A stretch of 49,807 nt of DNA from contig CAZLJE010000036.1 of assembly GCA_964559835.1 (NCBI GenBank), forward strand, positions 1 to 49,807, in the 5' to 3' direction. Source of the DNA: DAISJI01 sp964559835. GTDB lineage: Bacteria; Acidobacteriota; Terriglobia; Terriglobales; Acidobacteriaceae. Below are positions 1 through 9,046 of this stretch, in pieces; within the stretch, counting starts at the first letter, position 1, and every line of letters begins with the position of its first letter. The notes below the pieces were generated by a model. That model ran no database searches, had not been told where the DNA came from, and saw only the letters and a list, made by a program, of their open reading frames with translations. The translations under genes and the position numbers were made by a program.

Positions 1-1
1 A

Positions 2-1255
2 CTCGCTCCGGGCACGATTGTCGAGGATCTGCGCCGGCGTGATTTCACCGTGAATGCGATGGCGCTGTCCCTCAACGAAGGCTCGCGCGGCCTTCTGTCG
101 GACCCGTTCAACGGCATGGCCGACATCGAGGGCAAGCTCATCCGCATCCTGCACAACTACGCGTTCCTGGAAGAACCCATCCGGCTCATCCGCGCGACGC
201 GACTTACAGCCCGGTTTCATTGGCAGCTCGAGGAGCGCACGCAGGCACGCTACAACGCAGCCAAAGAGAACAATTACATCGAGTACGTCGACGAGCGCGC
301 CATCGGCCACGAACTCGAGGCCTTGGCGCACGAAGACGACCCGCTCCACATCCTCGGTGTCCTGGAAAAAGAAGGCTGGCTCAAGGTCCTGAATCCGCAC
401 TGGGCGGTGGCGAAGATCGACACCGCCGGGCTCAAAGACCTGTTGAGGATCCGCGCCGAGCTGGCGGATGTCGGTATTAACGCCGACGCCTCGGCCGCCG
501 TCATGTTCTACCTCACGCGGCGCTTAAGCGACGCCGACGTTCGCGACATGCAGAAGCACATCCCGCGCAAACATTTTGTTCACGCGTGGAAGAACCTGCA
601 CGATGAAGCTAACGCGCTCGCGAAAAAGTTGACGGGCAAGGAATCGGCTACGCCTTCGCGTGCGTGGCAGGTCCTGACCGAAGCACAGCCGGAAGCGCTG
701 CTGTTCCTGGCGGCCACCGCCAAGCAACAGGTGGTTTGCCAGAAGATCAAGAACTTTTTCGGCAAGTGGCGCCAGGTGAAGCAAAAGCTTCCATTACCGG
801 AAATGACGGAACTGAATATCACACCTGCACTCCCGGACTATCCGAAAGTGGAGCATGAAGCATTCATGCTGCTGCTGGATGGAAAGCTGCGCTCGCGGAC
901 CGAGATCATGAAGTTCCTCAAGCCGTACGAGCCGCCACCACCTCCGCCACCGCCCCCGCAGAAGAAGACGAAGGCGCAGAAAGCGGCCGAAGCTGCTGCC
1001 GCCGCAGCCGCTGCTGCCGCGGCTCCGCCCGCCGCGGCGCCTGCCGGAAAAAAAGGGCGAAAAGGCAAAGCTGCCGCACCACAGGCTCCCGTGCCGGCGG
1101 CTGCTCCCGCCGCCAGGCCCGAGAAGCCCGCCAAAGTGGAGACAAAGCCGGTGGCGAAAAAGACGGTTCCGAAGGTCGAGCCGAAGAAAGAGCAGGCCAA
1201 AAAGCCTGCTGCGAAGAAAGCCGCAAAACCAGCCCGGAAGTCCAAAAAGAAATAA
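2..1255 (+). CDS. CCA-adding / poly(A) polymerase-type nucleotidyltransferase, 5'-truncated, with basic tail
   Basis: The reading frame is open from base 2, so the start lies outside the window. The first visible residues include DLRRRDFTVNAMA, a signature of the class II nucleotidyltransferase head domain of CCA-adding enzymes and poly(A) polymerases. A DPF-x7-DIEG-x-LIRIL segment and EEPIRLIRATRL follow, both typical of the core and RNA-binding region. The enzyme should repair or complete tRNA 3' CCA ends in the cytoplasm, though poly(A) polymerase activity cannot be excluded. From about base 926 the protein changes to a run of nine prolines, an Ala-rich stretch and a Lys/Ala/Pro-rich tail of roughly 100 residues, not usual for the family and probably a nucleic-acid-binding extension. 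The catalytic Asp pair lies upstream of the window and cannot be checked. Confidence 0.8.
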   Translation, partial: LAPGTIVEDLRRRDFTVNAMALSLNEGSRGLLSDPFNGMADIEGKLIRILHNYAFLEEPIRLIRATRLTARFHWQLEERTQARYNAAKENNYIEYVDERAIGHELEALAHEDDPLHILGVLEKEGWLKVLNPHWAVAKIDTAGLKDLLRIRAELADVGINADASAAVMFYLTRRLSDADVRDMQKHIPRKHFVHAWKNLHDEANALAKKLTGKESATPSRAWQVLTEAQPEALLFLAATAKQQVVCQKIKNFFGKWRQVKQKLPLPEMTELNITPALPDYPKVEHEAFMLLLDGKLRSRTEIMKFLKPYEPPPPPPPPPQKKTKAQKAAEAAAAAAAAAAAPPAAAPAGKKGRKGKAAAPQAPVPAAAPAARPEKPAKVETKPVAKKTVPKVEPKKEQAKKPAAKKAAKPARKSKKK

Positions 1256-1272
1256 GAAAATTCACATGGTAG

Positions 1273-1346
1273 GCCCCGGCGCCATCGCCGGGGCTGCCGC
1301 TGTCTCGATCAGAAAACATGCTCCTGCGGGCGCCTTCGCCCGCAGG
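1273..1346. terminator. Two GC-rich hairpins between convergent genes
   Basis: A 9-bp stem (GCCCCGGCG/CGCCGGGGC, 1273-1294) is followed by a 10-bp stem (CCTGCGGGCG/CGCCCGCAGG, 1323-1346), each with a 4-base loop. They lie between the converging nucleotidyltransferase gene and the small secreted-protein gene. Neither has a clear T-run, so termination by these stems is inferred from position and stem strength. Confidence 0.5.
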
Positions 1347-1354
1347 TCCTTGAA

Positions 1355-1618
1355 CTACCGCGGCACGTTCGACGTAGTCGTGGTTGTAGTCGTGGTCGTA
1401 CGTCGCGTGCTGCGCGGCGTGTGGTGCGCTGTACGCCGCGCCGTCGAAGTGTGATGACGGTGATAGTGCCGCGTCGTCCTCTGTGTTGTGCCGTAAGGCC
1501 CCGTGGTCGTCCTGGTCGTGGTTGTTTCACTCCGCTGCGTCGCCGAGCGGTTGCTGTCCTGCCCGAAGGCGAAGACGCTCATCGCCATCGCGAGCACAAG
1601 GATCCAAAGCTTTTTCAT
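1355..1618 (-). CDS. Small secreted Thr/Arg/His-rich protein
   Basis: This 87-residue protein is not recognised. It starts with a clear Sec signal peptide (MKKLWILVLAMAMSVFAFG, cleavage likely just before or after Gln20). The mature part is low-complexity, rich in Thr, Arg, Ser and His, with two Thr runs, the longer near the C-terminus. Such composition suggests an intrinsically disordered exported protein, possibly bound to the cell wall or to polyanions; that role is inference. The signal peptide on the minus strand favours this reading over the overlapping plus-strand frames, which show nothing recognisable. It converges with the upstream nucleotidyltransferase gene. Confidence 0.6.
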   Translation of the reverse strand: MKKLWILVLAMAMSVFAFGQDSNRSATQRSETTTTRTTTGPYGTTQRTTRHYHRHHTSTARRTAHHTPRSTRRTTTTTTTTTSNVPR

Positions 1619-1686
1619 ACGCCCGCCTCTCCCGAGTATTTAATCTGTTAGATGCCAGCGCGGAGCGGGTGAGAATTGCTGACGGT

Positions 1687-1741
1687 GTACTAGCCAGGCT
1701 TGCCTGGCGATACTGTGCCGCCAGGCAAGCCTGGCTAGTAC
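1687..1741. repeat. Perfect 22-bp inverted repeat (TAGCCAGGCTTGCCTGGC element)
   Basis: Arms 1687-1708 and 1720-1741 are perfect reverse complements separated by 11 bases. Each arm is itself nearly palindromic (GCCAGGC-TT-GCCTGGC). A single identical arm recurs at 24029-24050, also in a promoter-side intergenic region, so this is a dispersed REP-like element. It sits upstream of dnaE. Confidence 0.85.
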
Positions 1742-1844
1742 GTCCAACCCATTTTCGCCCTTTATTTCCACACTCGCGCACAGCTCTGCACAGTTGCAGC
1801 GCTGGAAAGCAGCTGCTAACCCCCGTAAAATTGAAAGTAGACCC

Positions 1845-4800
1845 ATGGCCCCCCAATTCGTCCATCTGCACCTGCACACCGACTTCTCCATGCTCGACGG
1901 CGCTTGCGACATCGACAAGCTCGTCCATCGCGTAGGGGAACTGGGTATGCCCGCCGTGGCGATGACCGACCACGGCAACATCTTCGGTGCGTTTCATTTC
2001 TTCAATGCAGCGAAGAACGCGGGTGTGAAGCCGATCATCGGCTGCGAGCTTTACGTCTGCAAGAAGGACGACCACGACACTTCTCGAACTCCGCCCGATG
2101 GCGACAGCTATAACCACCTTATAGTCCTGGCGCAGAACGAAGAGGGGTACCGCAACCTCGTCCAGATCACGAGCGAGGCGTCGCTCCGGGGTTTCTATTA
2201 CAAGCCTCGCATCAGCAAGAGATACCTGGCCGAACATTCGAAGGGTCTGATCGCGCTCTCCGGTTGTTTGAAGGGCGAAGTTGCCGAGCGGTTGATGGAA
2301 GGGAAGTACGACGCGGCGCGCGAGGCGGCAGGCGCGTTCACCGACATCTTCGGGCGTGAGAACTTCTATCTGGAGATACAGGACCAGGGCCTGGAACAGG
2401 AGAAGCAGATCCAGGCGGGACTTCTGAGGTTAGAGAAAGACCTCGCACTGCCGCTGGTCGCGACCAACGATTCACACTACTTGTGCGAGGACGACAGCCA
2501 CGCCCAGGACGTGATGGTCTGCATTCAAACCGGTAAACAGATCCAGGACGCCAACCGGATGAAGTTCCAGACCGACCAGTTCTTCGTGAAGAGCTGGGAG
2601 CAGATGAACCGCGTCTTCGGCGAGATGCCGCAGGTGCTCTCGCGCACGCTGGACATCGCCGAGCGCTGCTCGCTGAAGCTGGAGAAGATCCGCAATCCGT
2701 TCCCGAAATTCGACGTTCCTCCTGAGCACACGATCGACAGCTACTTCGAAGAGGTGGCACGCAAGGGATTTGCCAAACGCCTGGAGACCCTGCGCGTTCT
2801 CCTGCAGCAGGGACGTCTGAAGCACCCCATCAGCGATTACGACCAGCGGCTGAATTGGGAGATCGACATCATCCGGCAGATGAAATTCCCGGGATACTTC
2901 CTGATCGTGTGGGATTTCATCAACTGGGCCAAGACGCGGGGCATTCCTGTCGGTCCGGGCCGTGGCTCCGCTGCGGGTTCGCTCGTCAGCTACGCGATGG
3001 AGATCACCGACATCGATCCGTTGCAGAACGAACTGCTCTTCGAACGCTTCCTGAATCCGGAACGCGTGTCCATGCCCGATATCGACGTGGACTTCTGCAT
3101 GAACCGGCGCGGAGAGGTCATTCACTACGTCACAGAGAAGTACGGGCGCGACCAGGTGGCGCAGATCATCACCTTCGGCACCATGCAGGCCAAGGCGGCT
3201 ATCAAGGACGTCGGGCGCGCCATGGCGATCCCGTACAACGATGTGGACCGCATCGCCAAGATGATCCCGCCGACGCTGAACATCTCGCTTGACGATTCGC
3301 TCAAGAACTCGCCGCTGCTGGCGCAAGCCTACGACAGTGAGCCGCAGGTCAAGGAACTGATCGATACGGCGCGGAAGCTCGAAGGGCTGGTCCGCAACGC
3401 TGGCGTACATGCGGCCGGAGTGGTCATCTCCCCCGAGCCGCTCATCAATCTCGTCCCGCTGCACAAGACCAAGAACGACGAAATCGTCACCGCCTTTGAC
3501 ATGAAGGCGATCGAGAAGATGGGCCTGCTGAAGATGGACTTCCTCGGGCTCACGACGTTGACCATCGTCGACGACGCCCTGAAGCTCATCGCGCAAACGC
3601 GCAACGAGAAGCTCGACTGGAACTTCATCCCGCTCGACGACCAGCAAACCTACGAAAAGGTCTTCCACAGCGGTCTGACGAGCGGCGTCTTCCAGTTTGA
3701 ATCGCACGGCATGCGCGACGTGCTTCGCCGGTACAAGCCGAACACCGTCGAAGACCTCACCGCCTTGAACGCGCTCTACCGCCCCGGCCCGATCCAGGGC
3801 GGCATGATCGATGACTTCATCGAGCGCAAGCACGGCCGCCGGAAGATCGAATACGAGCTCCCCGACATGGAGCCGATCCTGAAGGAGACGCTCGGCGTCA
3901 TCGTCTATCAGGAACAGGTGATGCAGATCGCGAACGTCCTCGCCGGCTACTCCCTCGGCGAAGCCGACCTGCTCCGCCGTGCCATGGGTAAGAAGAATCC
4001 GGATGAGATGGCGAAGCAGCGTGACCGGTTTGTGAAGGGCGCCGTCGAACGCAGTTTTCCGCAGAAAAAGATCGAGCACATCTTCGACCTGATGGAGCAG
4101 TTCGCCGGTTACGGATTCAACAAGTCACACTCTGCCGCGTATGCCCTGCTCGCCTACCAGACGGCTTACCTGAAGACCCACTATCCCGTTGAGTTCATGG
4201 CGGCGCTCCTCACCTCGGTCACGGGGAACACCGACGATGTCGTGAAGTACATCAACGAATGCAGGGAAATGGGCATTCCCGTCGAACCGCCCGATATCAA
4301 CATCTCCGACGCGAATTTCACGCCGCACGGCCAGGCGATCCGCTTCGGTATGGGCGCCATCAAGAACGTCGGACAGAACGCCATCGAATCGACCGTCACA
4401 GCGCGCAAGAAGCTTGGCAGATTTAGCTCCTTTTACGAGTTCTGCGAGAACGTCGATCTTCGCCTGCTCAACAAGCGCGTGCTGGAATCGCTTATCAAAT
4501 CCGGCGCCATGGACGCTTTTGGGCACCGCGCGCAACTCATGGCTGTTGTCGACAAGGCCATCGAGCGCGGACAGAAAGCGCAGCGCGACGTCGAAAGCGG
4601 CCAGCACGGCCTATTTGGCGTATTTGACGAGCCCGCCGCTGCTGGGAACAACGGCAATGAGAAGCTGCCGAACCTGCCGGAATGGGACGAGCACCAGCGC
4701 CTCGCCGCCGAGAAGGAAATCCTCGGCTTCTTCATCACCGGCCACCCGTTGCAGAAGTACGAGAACAAACTCCAGGAGTTCGCGCCCTATTACACGACCG

Positions 4801-5339
4801 CCGCCCTTGGCGAGATGACCAGCGGCACGGGCAAGGAGAACGAGGTCTACACCGCGGGCATCATCACTAACCTGCGCGTACAGAAATCGAAGAAGGGCGA
4901 CTTCTACGCCAATGCGGTACTGGAAGACATGCTCGGCACGGTGGATATCATCGTCTTTCCCGAGGCGTACCGCCGGTTGTCGGAAAAGGTGAAGCTGGAA
5001 GTCCCCGTTCTCGTCAAAGGGGGCGTCCGCGTTGAAGAGGGATCGAACCCGAAGGTAACGGTGTCGGAGATCGTTCCCTTGGAGGATGCCAAGCCGAAGC
5101 TGCCGAAGAATATTCGCATCAAGGTGCCGCTCGACGAAGCCACACCGCAGACAATCGACGAACTGCACGCCTTCTGTTCCACCCACCGCGGCGATGCCAG
5201 GGTATTGTTCGATCTGGAACGTGCCGGCGACTTCATGGTGATCATGGAGGCGGAAGATTATAATGTCCTGCCGGACCGGGCCTTCTTTTCGCGCGTAGAA
5301 GAACTGTGCGGAAAAGCCGCGGTCCGCATCGTAGATTGA
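1845..5339 (+). CDS. dnaE: DNA polymerase III subunit alpha
   Basis: This is the replicative polymerase catalytic subunit, 1164 residues, the usual DnaE1 size. The N-terminal PHP domain begins with HLHLHTDFSMLDG (about residues 7-19). The polymerase active site PDIDVDF lies near residues 411-417 with a GPGRGSAAGS segment before it. The tandem helix-hairpin-helix and OB-fold regions fill the C-terminal third. The start at ATG 1845 is chosen because MAPQFVHLHLHTD matches the family N-terminus; an in-frame ATG 17 codons upstream would add a non-family peptide. It is followed 92 bases downstream by accA, a gene order seen in many bacteria. A 535-residue antisense frame lies inside it and is an artefact of GC-rich codon use. 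Confidence 0.97.
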   Translation: MAPQFVHLHLHTDFSMLDGACDIDKLVHRVGELGMPAVAMTDHGNIFGAFHFFNAAKNAGVKPIIGCELYVCKKDDHDTSRTPPDGDSYNHLIVLAQNEEGYRNLVQITSEASLRGFYYKPRISKRYLAEHSKGLIALSGCLKGEVAERLMEGKYDAAREAAGAFTDIFGRENFYLEIQDQGLEQEKQIQAGLLRLEKDLALPLVATNDSHYLCEDDSHAQDVMVCIQTGKQIQDANRMKFQTDQFFVKSWEQMNRVFGEMPQVLSRTLDIAERCSLKLEKIRNPFPKFDVPPEHTIDSYFEEVARKGFAKRLETLRVLLQQGRLKHPISDYDQRLNWEIDIIRQMKFPGYFLIVWDFINWAKTRGIPVGPGRGSAAGSLVSYAMEITDIDPLQNELLFERFLNPERVSMPDIDVDFCMNRRGEVIHYVTEKYGRDQVAQIITFGTMQAKAAIKDVGRAMAIPYNDVDRIAKMIPPTLNISLDDSLKNSPLLAQAYDSEPQVKELIDTARKLEGLVRNAGVHAAGVVISPEPLINLVPLHKTKNDEIVTAFDMKAIEKMGLLKMDFLGLTTLTIVDDALKLIAQTRNEKLDWNFIPLDDQQTYEKVFHSGLTSGVFQFESHGMRDVLRRYKPNTVEDLTALNALYRPGPIQGGMIDDFIERKHGRRKIEYELPDMEPILKETLGVIVYQEQVMQIANVLAGYSLGEADLLRRAMGKKNPDEMAKQRDRFVKGAVERSFPQKKIEHIFDLMEQFAGYGFNKSHSAAYALLAYQTAYLKTHYPVEFMAALLTSVTGNTDDVVKYINECREMGIPVEPPDINISDANFTPHGQAIRFGMGAIKNVGQNAIESTVTARKKLGRFSSFYEFCENVDLRLLNKRVLESLIKSGAMDAFGHRAQLMAVVDKAIERGQKAQRDVESGQHGLFGVFDEPAAAGNNGNEKLPNLPEWDEHQRLAAEKEILGFFITGHPLQKYENKLQEFAPYYTTAALGEMTSGTGKENEVYTAGIITNLRVQKSKKGDFYANAVLEDMLGTVDIIVFPEAYRRLSEKVKLEVPVLVKGGVRVEEGSNPKVTVSEIVPLEDAKPKLPKNIRIKVPLDEATPQTIDELHAFCSTHRGDARVLFDLERAGDFMVIMEAEDYNVLPDRAFFSRVEELCGKAAVRIVD

Positions 5340-5431
5340 TCTGTTGCTCGCCAGCTTCCCGCCGATCATCAGGTCACTGGTCAACCGATCACCAGATCGT
5401 CGAGTGATTCGCTGCCATCGAGGGCTCTGCT

Positions 5432-6466
5432 TTGGCTCAGGCAGTACAAGCACTTTTGTTGGATCGCATCAAAGTGGAGCTGGACACGCTCCGGGTGGGA
5501 CACACGAACGAAATGGACTCCGCAAGTAAGGCGCGGCAGGAACTGGAAAAGATCGAGCAGCAGATCGGCAGCCTGGAATCCGCCGCGGGCGAGAACCAGG
5601 ATGCGCGGCGTCAACTCCACGACCTGCACGACAAGGTCACTACCCTTCGCCGGCAGATCACGTCGCAGCAGAACGCGTGGGAGAAGACGGAGCTGGCCCG
5701 CCATCCCCAGCGTCCCTATACCCTCGATTACATCGAACGGATCTTCACCGACTGGAGCGAGATCCACGGCGATCGCGGTTTTTCCGACGACCCCGCCATC
5801 CTTTGTGGTATGGCACGTTTCCACGGCGAAGAGGTTGTGATCATCGGCACCCAGAAAGGACGAGACGCCAAGCAGCGCGTTTTCCGCAATTTCGGAATGC
5901 CGAATCCCGAGGGCTACCGCAAGTCGCTGCGGGTGATGCGTTTTGCCGAAAAGTTCCATCGTCCGATCTTCACCCTAGTGGACACACCCGGCGCTTATCC
6001 TGGTCTCGGCGCCGAGGAGCGTGGCCAGGCCGAAGCAATCGCCCACAATCTGCGAGAGATGGCGCGCCTGCGGGTCCCCATCATCACGACCATTACTGGC
6101 GAAGGTGGAAGCGGCGGCGCACTCGCGATCGCCGTAGCCGATCGCGTGCTGATGATGGAGAACTCGATCTACTCGGTGATCTCGCCGGAGGGCTGCGCGT
6201 CCATCATGTGGCGCGACGCGTCCAAGAGGGAACTGGCTGCCGAAGCGATGAAGATCACGGCCAAGGACCTGACGTCGTTCAACCTGATCGACGATACCAT
6301 CCCCGAGCCTGCCGGTGGCGCGCACAACGATTGGGACGCCGCCGCCCGCATGGTGGACGAGAAACTCGAGTGGCACCTGGGCGAGCTCAAGAAGCTTACC
6401 CCCGACGAACTTGTCGCATCGCGGTATGAAAAGTACCGGAACATGGCCCAGTTCTTCAGCTCATAA
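5432..6466 (+). CDS. accA: Acetyl-CoA carboxylase carboxyltransferase subunit alpha
   Basis: It encodes the alpha half of the carboxyltransferase that moves the carboxyl group from biotin to acetyl-CoA, making malonyl-CoA for fatty acid synthesis. The N-terminal coiled region is followed by ARHPQRPYTLDYI, GDRGF, IIGTQKGRD, RNFGMPNPEGYRKSLR, DTPGAYPG, EERGQAEAIA, GEGGSGGALAI and ISPEGCASIMW, all diagnostic. The TTG at 5432 has a GAGGG sequence seven bases before it and gives 344 residues. ATG 5513 would give 317 residues, nearer to the E. coli protein length, so the true start is uncertain. No accD is present in the window, so the beta subunit is encoded elsewhere. Confidence 0.95.
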   Translation: MAQAVQALLLDRIKVELDTLRVGHTNEMDSASKARQELEKIEQQIGSLESAAGENQDARRQLHDLHDKVTTLRRQITSQQNAWEKTELARHPQRPYTLDYIERIFTDWSEIHGDRGFSDDPAILCGMARFHGEEVVIIGTQKGRDAKQRVFRNFGMPNPEGYRKSLRVMRFAEKFHRPIFTLVDTPGAYPGLGAEERGQAEAIAHNLREMARLRVPIITTITGEGGSGGALAIAVADRVLMMENSIYSVISPEGCASIMWRDASKRELAAEAMKITAKDLTSFNLIDDTIPEPAGGAHNDWDAAARMVDEKLEWHLGELKKLTPDELVASRYEKYRNMAQFFSS

Positions 6467-6503
6467 TTCTGGCTCACCCGGTATCCGGAAGCGCTCATGG
6501 TTC

Positions 6504-6531
6504 TTGCCCCAATCGGCGAGCCGGATATAAT
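6504..6531 (+). promoter_or_regulatory. Sigma70-type promoter for the GAF-domain gene
   Basis: TTGCCC (6504-6509) and TATAAT (6526-6531) are separated by 16 bases and lie between accA and the ATG at 6566. This suggests independent transcription of the GAF gene. Confidence 0.5.
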
Positions 6532-6565
6532 GCGCGTGCACGATCCAGCCGCCCAGGAGACAACC

Positions 6566-7102
6566 ATGGCGACAGCGGCCCTGCCCTTTGCGCAGATTGC
6601 CAATGAATGCGAAGCCGAAGGCCTGACCCCGAAAAACGCCGAGCGTCTTGCCCATGAGTTGGCCAAGACCTTCAACGTTAAGGACGACGAGGTCGGGATC
6701 CTGCGCATTGAGAAGCAGAACCTCGTATTCTGCTATCCCGCCAAGCTGCACAGCGTCGGCAGCATTCCGCTGAACACCTCGAATTCCGTGGCCGTTCGCA
6801 CCTCCAACAGCCGTCGCGCAGAGGTCATCAATAACTTCGCCCAAATCAAGCACACGAGCGTCTTCGAGGCGGTCCAGTTGAGCGGGTCGGGAGCGCAAGT
6901 GGGCGGCGAGAAATCCGATCGCCACCTGCATGTCATCCAGAAGCTGATGTCTGCTCCGGTTGTGGGGCCCAGCGGTACCGTAGGTGTCATCCAGATATCG
7001 CGAAAGGGGGCGTCCGCGCCATCGTCGGGACCGGACTTCACTCCGGCCGACCTCCAGAAGCTCGTGGCCGCCGCTGCCGCCGTCGCGAAGTGCTTTAAGT
7101 AA
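6566..7102 (+). CDS. GAF-domain-like protein
   Basis: The 178-residue soluble protein reads as a single degenerate GAF fold: an N-terminal helix, the central strand-rich region with ILRIEKQNLVFCYP, and the closing GPSGTVGVIQISRKG then FTPADLQKLVAAAAAVAKCF, where the typical GAF end strand and helix occur. GAF domains bind small ligands such as cyclic nucleotides or chromophores; the ligand cannot be told here and no output domain is attached. ATG 6566 is preferred over an upstream in-frame ATG at 6497 because a CAGGAGA ribosome-binding site precedes it. Its stop codon overlaps that of the convergent rdgB by 8 bases. Confidence 0.7.
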   Translation: MATAALPFAQIANECEAEGLTPKNAERLAHELAKTFNVKDDEVGILRIEKQNLVFCYPAKLHSVGSIPLNTSNSVAVRTSNSRRAEVINNFAQIKHTSVFEAVQLSGSGAQVGGEKSDRHLHVIQKLMSAPVVGPSGTVGVIQISRKGASAPSSGPDFTPADLQKLVAAAAAVAKCFK

Positions 7103-7733
7103 TCTGCTTAAACCATTGCAGGAACTCGGCAAAAGCGTTGCCGCGATGACTGACGTGCGCCTTTTCCTCGGGCGTAAGTTCCGCGAACGTGTTGCCTGAA
7201 CCAGGAAAATAGAACAGCGGGTCGTATCCAAATCCGCTGGCGCCGCGAGCGGCACACAGGAGCCGGCCCTCGGCTTCACCCCTGAAGGTCGCGACCGTGA
7301 CTCCGTCCAGCGCAACCGCGATCACGCAGACGAAGCGTGCGGTCCTCTTCGCCTCGGGAACGTCTTTCAGCTCCCGCAGCAGCTTCGCATTGTTGGCTGC
7401 ATCGGAGCTGTTCTCGCTTCCGTTTTCAGCCGCATAGCGCGCCGAGATCACGCCCGGCGCACCGTTCAGCGCGTCAACCTCCAGCCCGGAATCGTCGGCC
7501 AGAATAAGTTCCCCCGGAGCGTAGCGGCTGTAGTGCTCAGCCTTCTTGCGCGCATTGGCTTCGAAAGTCGCGCCATCCTCGACCACCGTGGGTAGGGCTG
7601 AGAGGTTCGGCAGTGAGGCGACTTCAATCCCAAAGGCTTTCGCCGCGCCCGCAAAGTCGCGCAGCTTGCCGGAATTCGAGGTGGCTATGAGGACGCGGTA
7701 CACGGATGGGAACTTACAACGGATAACCTGCAA
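7095..7733 (-). CDS. rdgB: Non-canonical purine NTP pyrophosphatase (RdgB/HAM1 family)
   Basis: It hydrolyses dITP, ITP and XTP to monophosphates and so keeps deaminated purines out of DNA. The motifs are in family order: ATSNSGKLRDF at the N-terminus, ADDSGLEVDALNGAPGV with the general-base Asp, SARYA, GFGYDPLFYFP and SHRGNAF near the C-terminus. The annotated ATG gives 212 residues; a GTG about ten codons in (VYRVLIATSN) matches the family N-terminus better and may be the real start. The next gene upstream on the same strand is the REC-PilZ regulator, ending 13 bases before this one, so the two may be cotranscribed. Confidence 0.93.
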   Translation of the reverse strand: MQVIRCKFPSVYRVLIATSNSGKLRDFAGAAKAFGIEVASLPNLSALPTVVEDGATFEANARKKAEHYSRYAPGELILADDSGLEVDALNGAPGVISARYAAENGSENSSDAANNAKLLRELKDVPEAKRTARFVCVIAVALDGVTVATFRGEAEGRLLCAARGASGFGYDPLFYFPGSGNTFAELTPEEKAHVSHRGNAFAEFLQWFKQIT

Positions 7734-7746
7734 CGTTCAACCGCCG

Positions 7747-8769
7747 TTACTCGCGGTCCGCGACGGTCCGGTTGTAGTGCCACGCCAGCACGCGATCGCA
7801 AAAGCTGGCGGCGAAGTGTCCGCCGGGTGTCATGGCGACGGTGCCAAAGAACACGTAACGGTACATCAGCCAAGCGAGGCAGAGCAGGAGACCCATGGCA
7901 GCCGCGGCTTTATCCGGAGGGGGTGCGGCATGTGCAAGGGCGTAGGTGATGGCAATGAACATTGCGACGGCGGCGCCGACGACGGTCAGGTCTATCAAAA
8001 CGCTCAGCAATTGGTGCAGGACGGGCGACACCTGCACCGGCAGGTGAACGAGTGCACCGGCTGGCATCGAGATGTCAGCCGGCTTATCGCCCGGGCCGGA
8101 GGCGTCGTTCCTGTCCAGCCATTCCTTGAGCCTTGCTCTTTGGACCGGCGGCATACCGAGGAACCGAAGTCCGCAGCGGCCCGACGGATCGGTCCAGGCC
8201 GTCGCTGCCACGGCTTCAAACTCTTCCTTCTCCCCTGGAAGGTTGAAGTGAACGGCGAAAGCGCGCCGCGGCGCAAGCGGTTCGAGCGCCTGGATGGCCA
8301 GCCCGCCTTCGCTGATGTCGAGCAGCATGGGGCGGTCGTCCACGCCGTCGATGCGCGCGTACGCCAGCGTATCCAGCACGCAGCGCAGGAAATGCCGGCG
8401 CATCCGGTTCACCAGCGAGCGCGCGGCGCGCAGGATGAGCCCGGCTTCTTCATAATTCAGGGGCTTGCGCAGGACAAAATTTGCGCCGTTCGAATACACC
8501 TCGCGGACCTGCGAGTCGTCGCGAATGATGCCCAGCGCGATCGCGTCGCGATTGGTGCCCGACGTCCGCACCTTCCGCATCACGGCGAGGTCGGCGTCGA
8601 TAGTGTCGCAATCGATGATGATGGGGTCGAAGCGGCGACGGTCCAGCACGTCGAGCGCGGTCTCGCGAGCCTCGCAGACCTCGGCGTCGATACCGAGCTG
8701 GTTCAACGTGTGCCGCAACACAACCACCGACTCGGGGTCATTGCACAACAGGAGCGATTGCGTACCCAT
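7747..8769 (-). CDS. REC-PilZ protein with C-terminal membrane domain
   Basis: Three parts are visible in 340 residues. Residues 1-115 resemble a response-regulator receiver, with the likely phospho-acceptor in DPIIIDCDT (Asp53) and a KPLNYEE sequence at the usual Lys position. Residues 120-225 are a PilZ c-di-GMP-binding domain, with the basic NRMRRHFLR start and the LDISEGGLAI motif. The last 90 residues hold two hydrophobic segments (about 262-285 and 292-312) followed by FFGTVAMTPGGHF, resembling a degenerate RDD membrane domain. A receiver, a second-messenger sensor and a membrane anchor in one chain is unusual. It may tie phosphorylation and c-di-GMP to a membrane process; no partner kinase is nearby. 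Confidence 0.8.
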   Translation of the reverse strand: MGTQSLLLCNDPESVVVLRHTLNQLGIDAEVCEARETALDVLDRRRFDPIIIDCDTIDADLAVMRKVRTSGTNRDAIALGIIRDDSQVREVYSNGANFVLRKPLNYEEAGLILRAARSLVNRMRRHFLRCVLDTLAYARIDGVDDRPMLLDISEGGLAIQALEPLAPRRAFAVHFNLPGEKEEFEAVAATAWTDPSGRCGLRFLGMPPVQRARLKEWLDRNDASGPGDKPADISMPAGALVHLPVQVSPVLHQLLSVLIDLTVVGAAVAMFIAITYALAHAAPPPDKAAAAMGLLLCLAWLMYRYVFFGTVAMTPGGHFAASFCDRVLAWHYNRTVADRE

Positions 8770-8883
8770 CGCTGCTAGGGTGCCATCGGCGTCGGATCGC
8801 GGGAAGTAGCAGGGAAGGTGCAGGTGATTTGCTGATTAGGCGATTGAAAATACGCGATCGGGCCGTCGGCAGTGCCCAGTCTC

Positions 8884-8912
8884 TTGGCGGAGTGCTTCCC
8901 GTCCGCTATAAT
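8884..8912 (+). promoter_or_regulatory. Strong sigma70-type promoter of tRNA-Arg
   Basis: TTGGCG (8884-8889), a 17-base spacer and a perfect TATAAT (8907-8912) lie 10 bases before the mature tRNA 5' end. Confidence 0.75.
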
Positions 8913-8922
8913 CGGGGTTCGC

Positions 8923-8999
8923 GCGCCCTTAGCTCAGCTGGATAGAGCGTCTGGCTACGAACCAGAAGGTCGGGAGTTCGAATCTCTCAGGGCGCGCCA
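8923..8999 (+). tRNA. tRNA-Arg (anticodon ACG), CCA encoded
   Basis: The cloverleaf can be drawn fully: the acceptor stem GCGCCCT pairs with AGGGCGC, the anticodon stem is TCTGG/CCAGA with loop CTACGAA giving anticodon ACG (read as ICG), and the T-arm GGGAG-TTCGAAT-CTCTC has one G-T pair. The discriminator is G and the 3' CCA (8997-8999) is encoded. It decodes CGN arginine codons. Confidence 0.97.
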
Positions 9000-9046
9000 T
9001 TTTGTTTCCCCTCGAGTCCGAATCGCGCACTGGTAGCGGAGCAGGT

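Noticed and set aside
1794..1844. Longer dnaE start
   Set aside because: The extra 17 residues are not family-like and there is no ribosome-binding site; ATG 1845 matches the conserved N-terminus.
2472..4079. 535-codon open frame antisense to dnaE
   Set aside because: It lies wholly inside dnaE, has no family pattern, and its openness follows from the third-position GC bias of the real gene.
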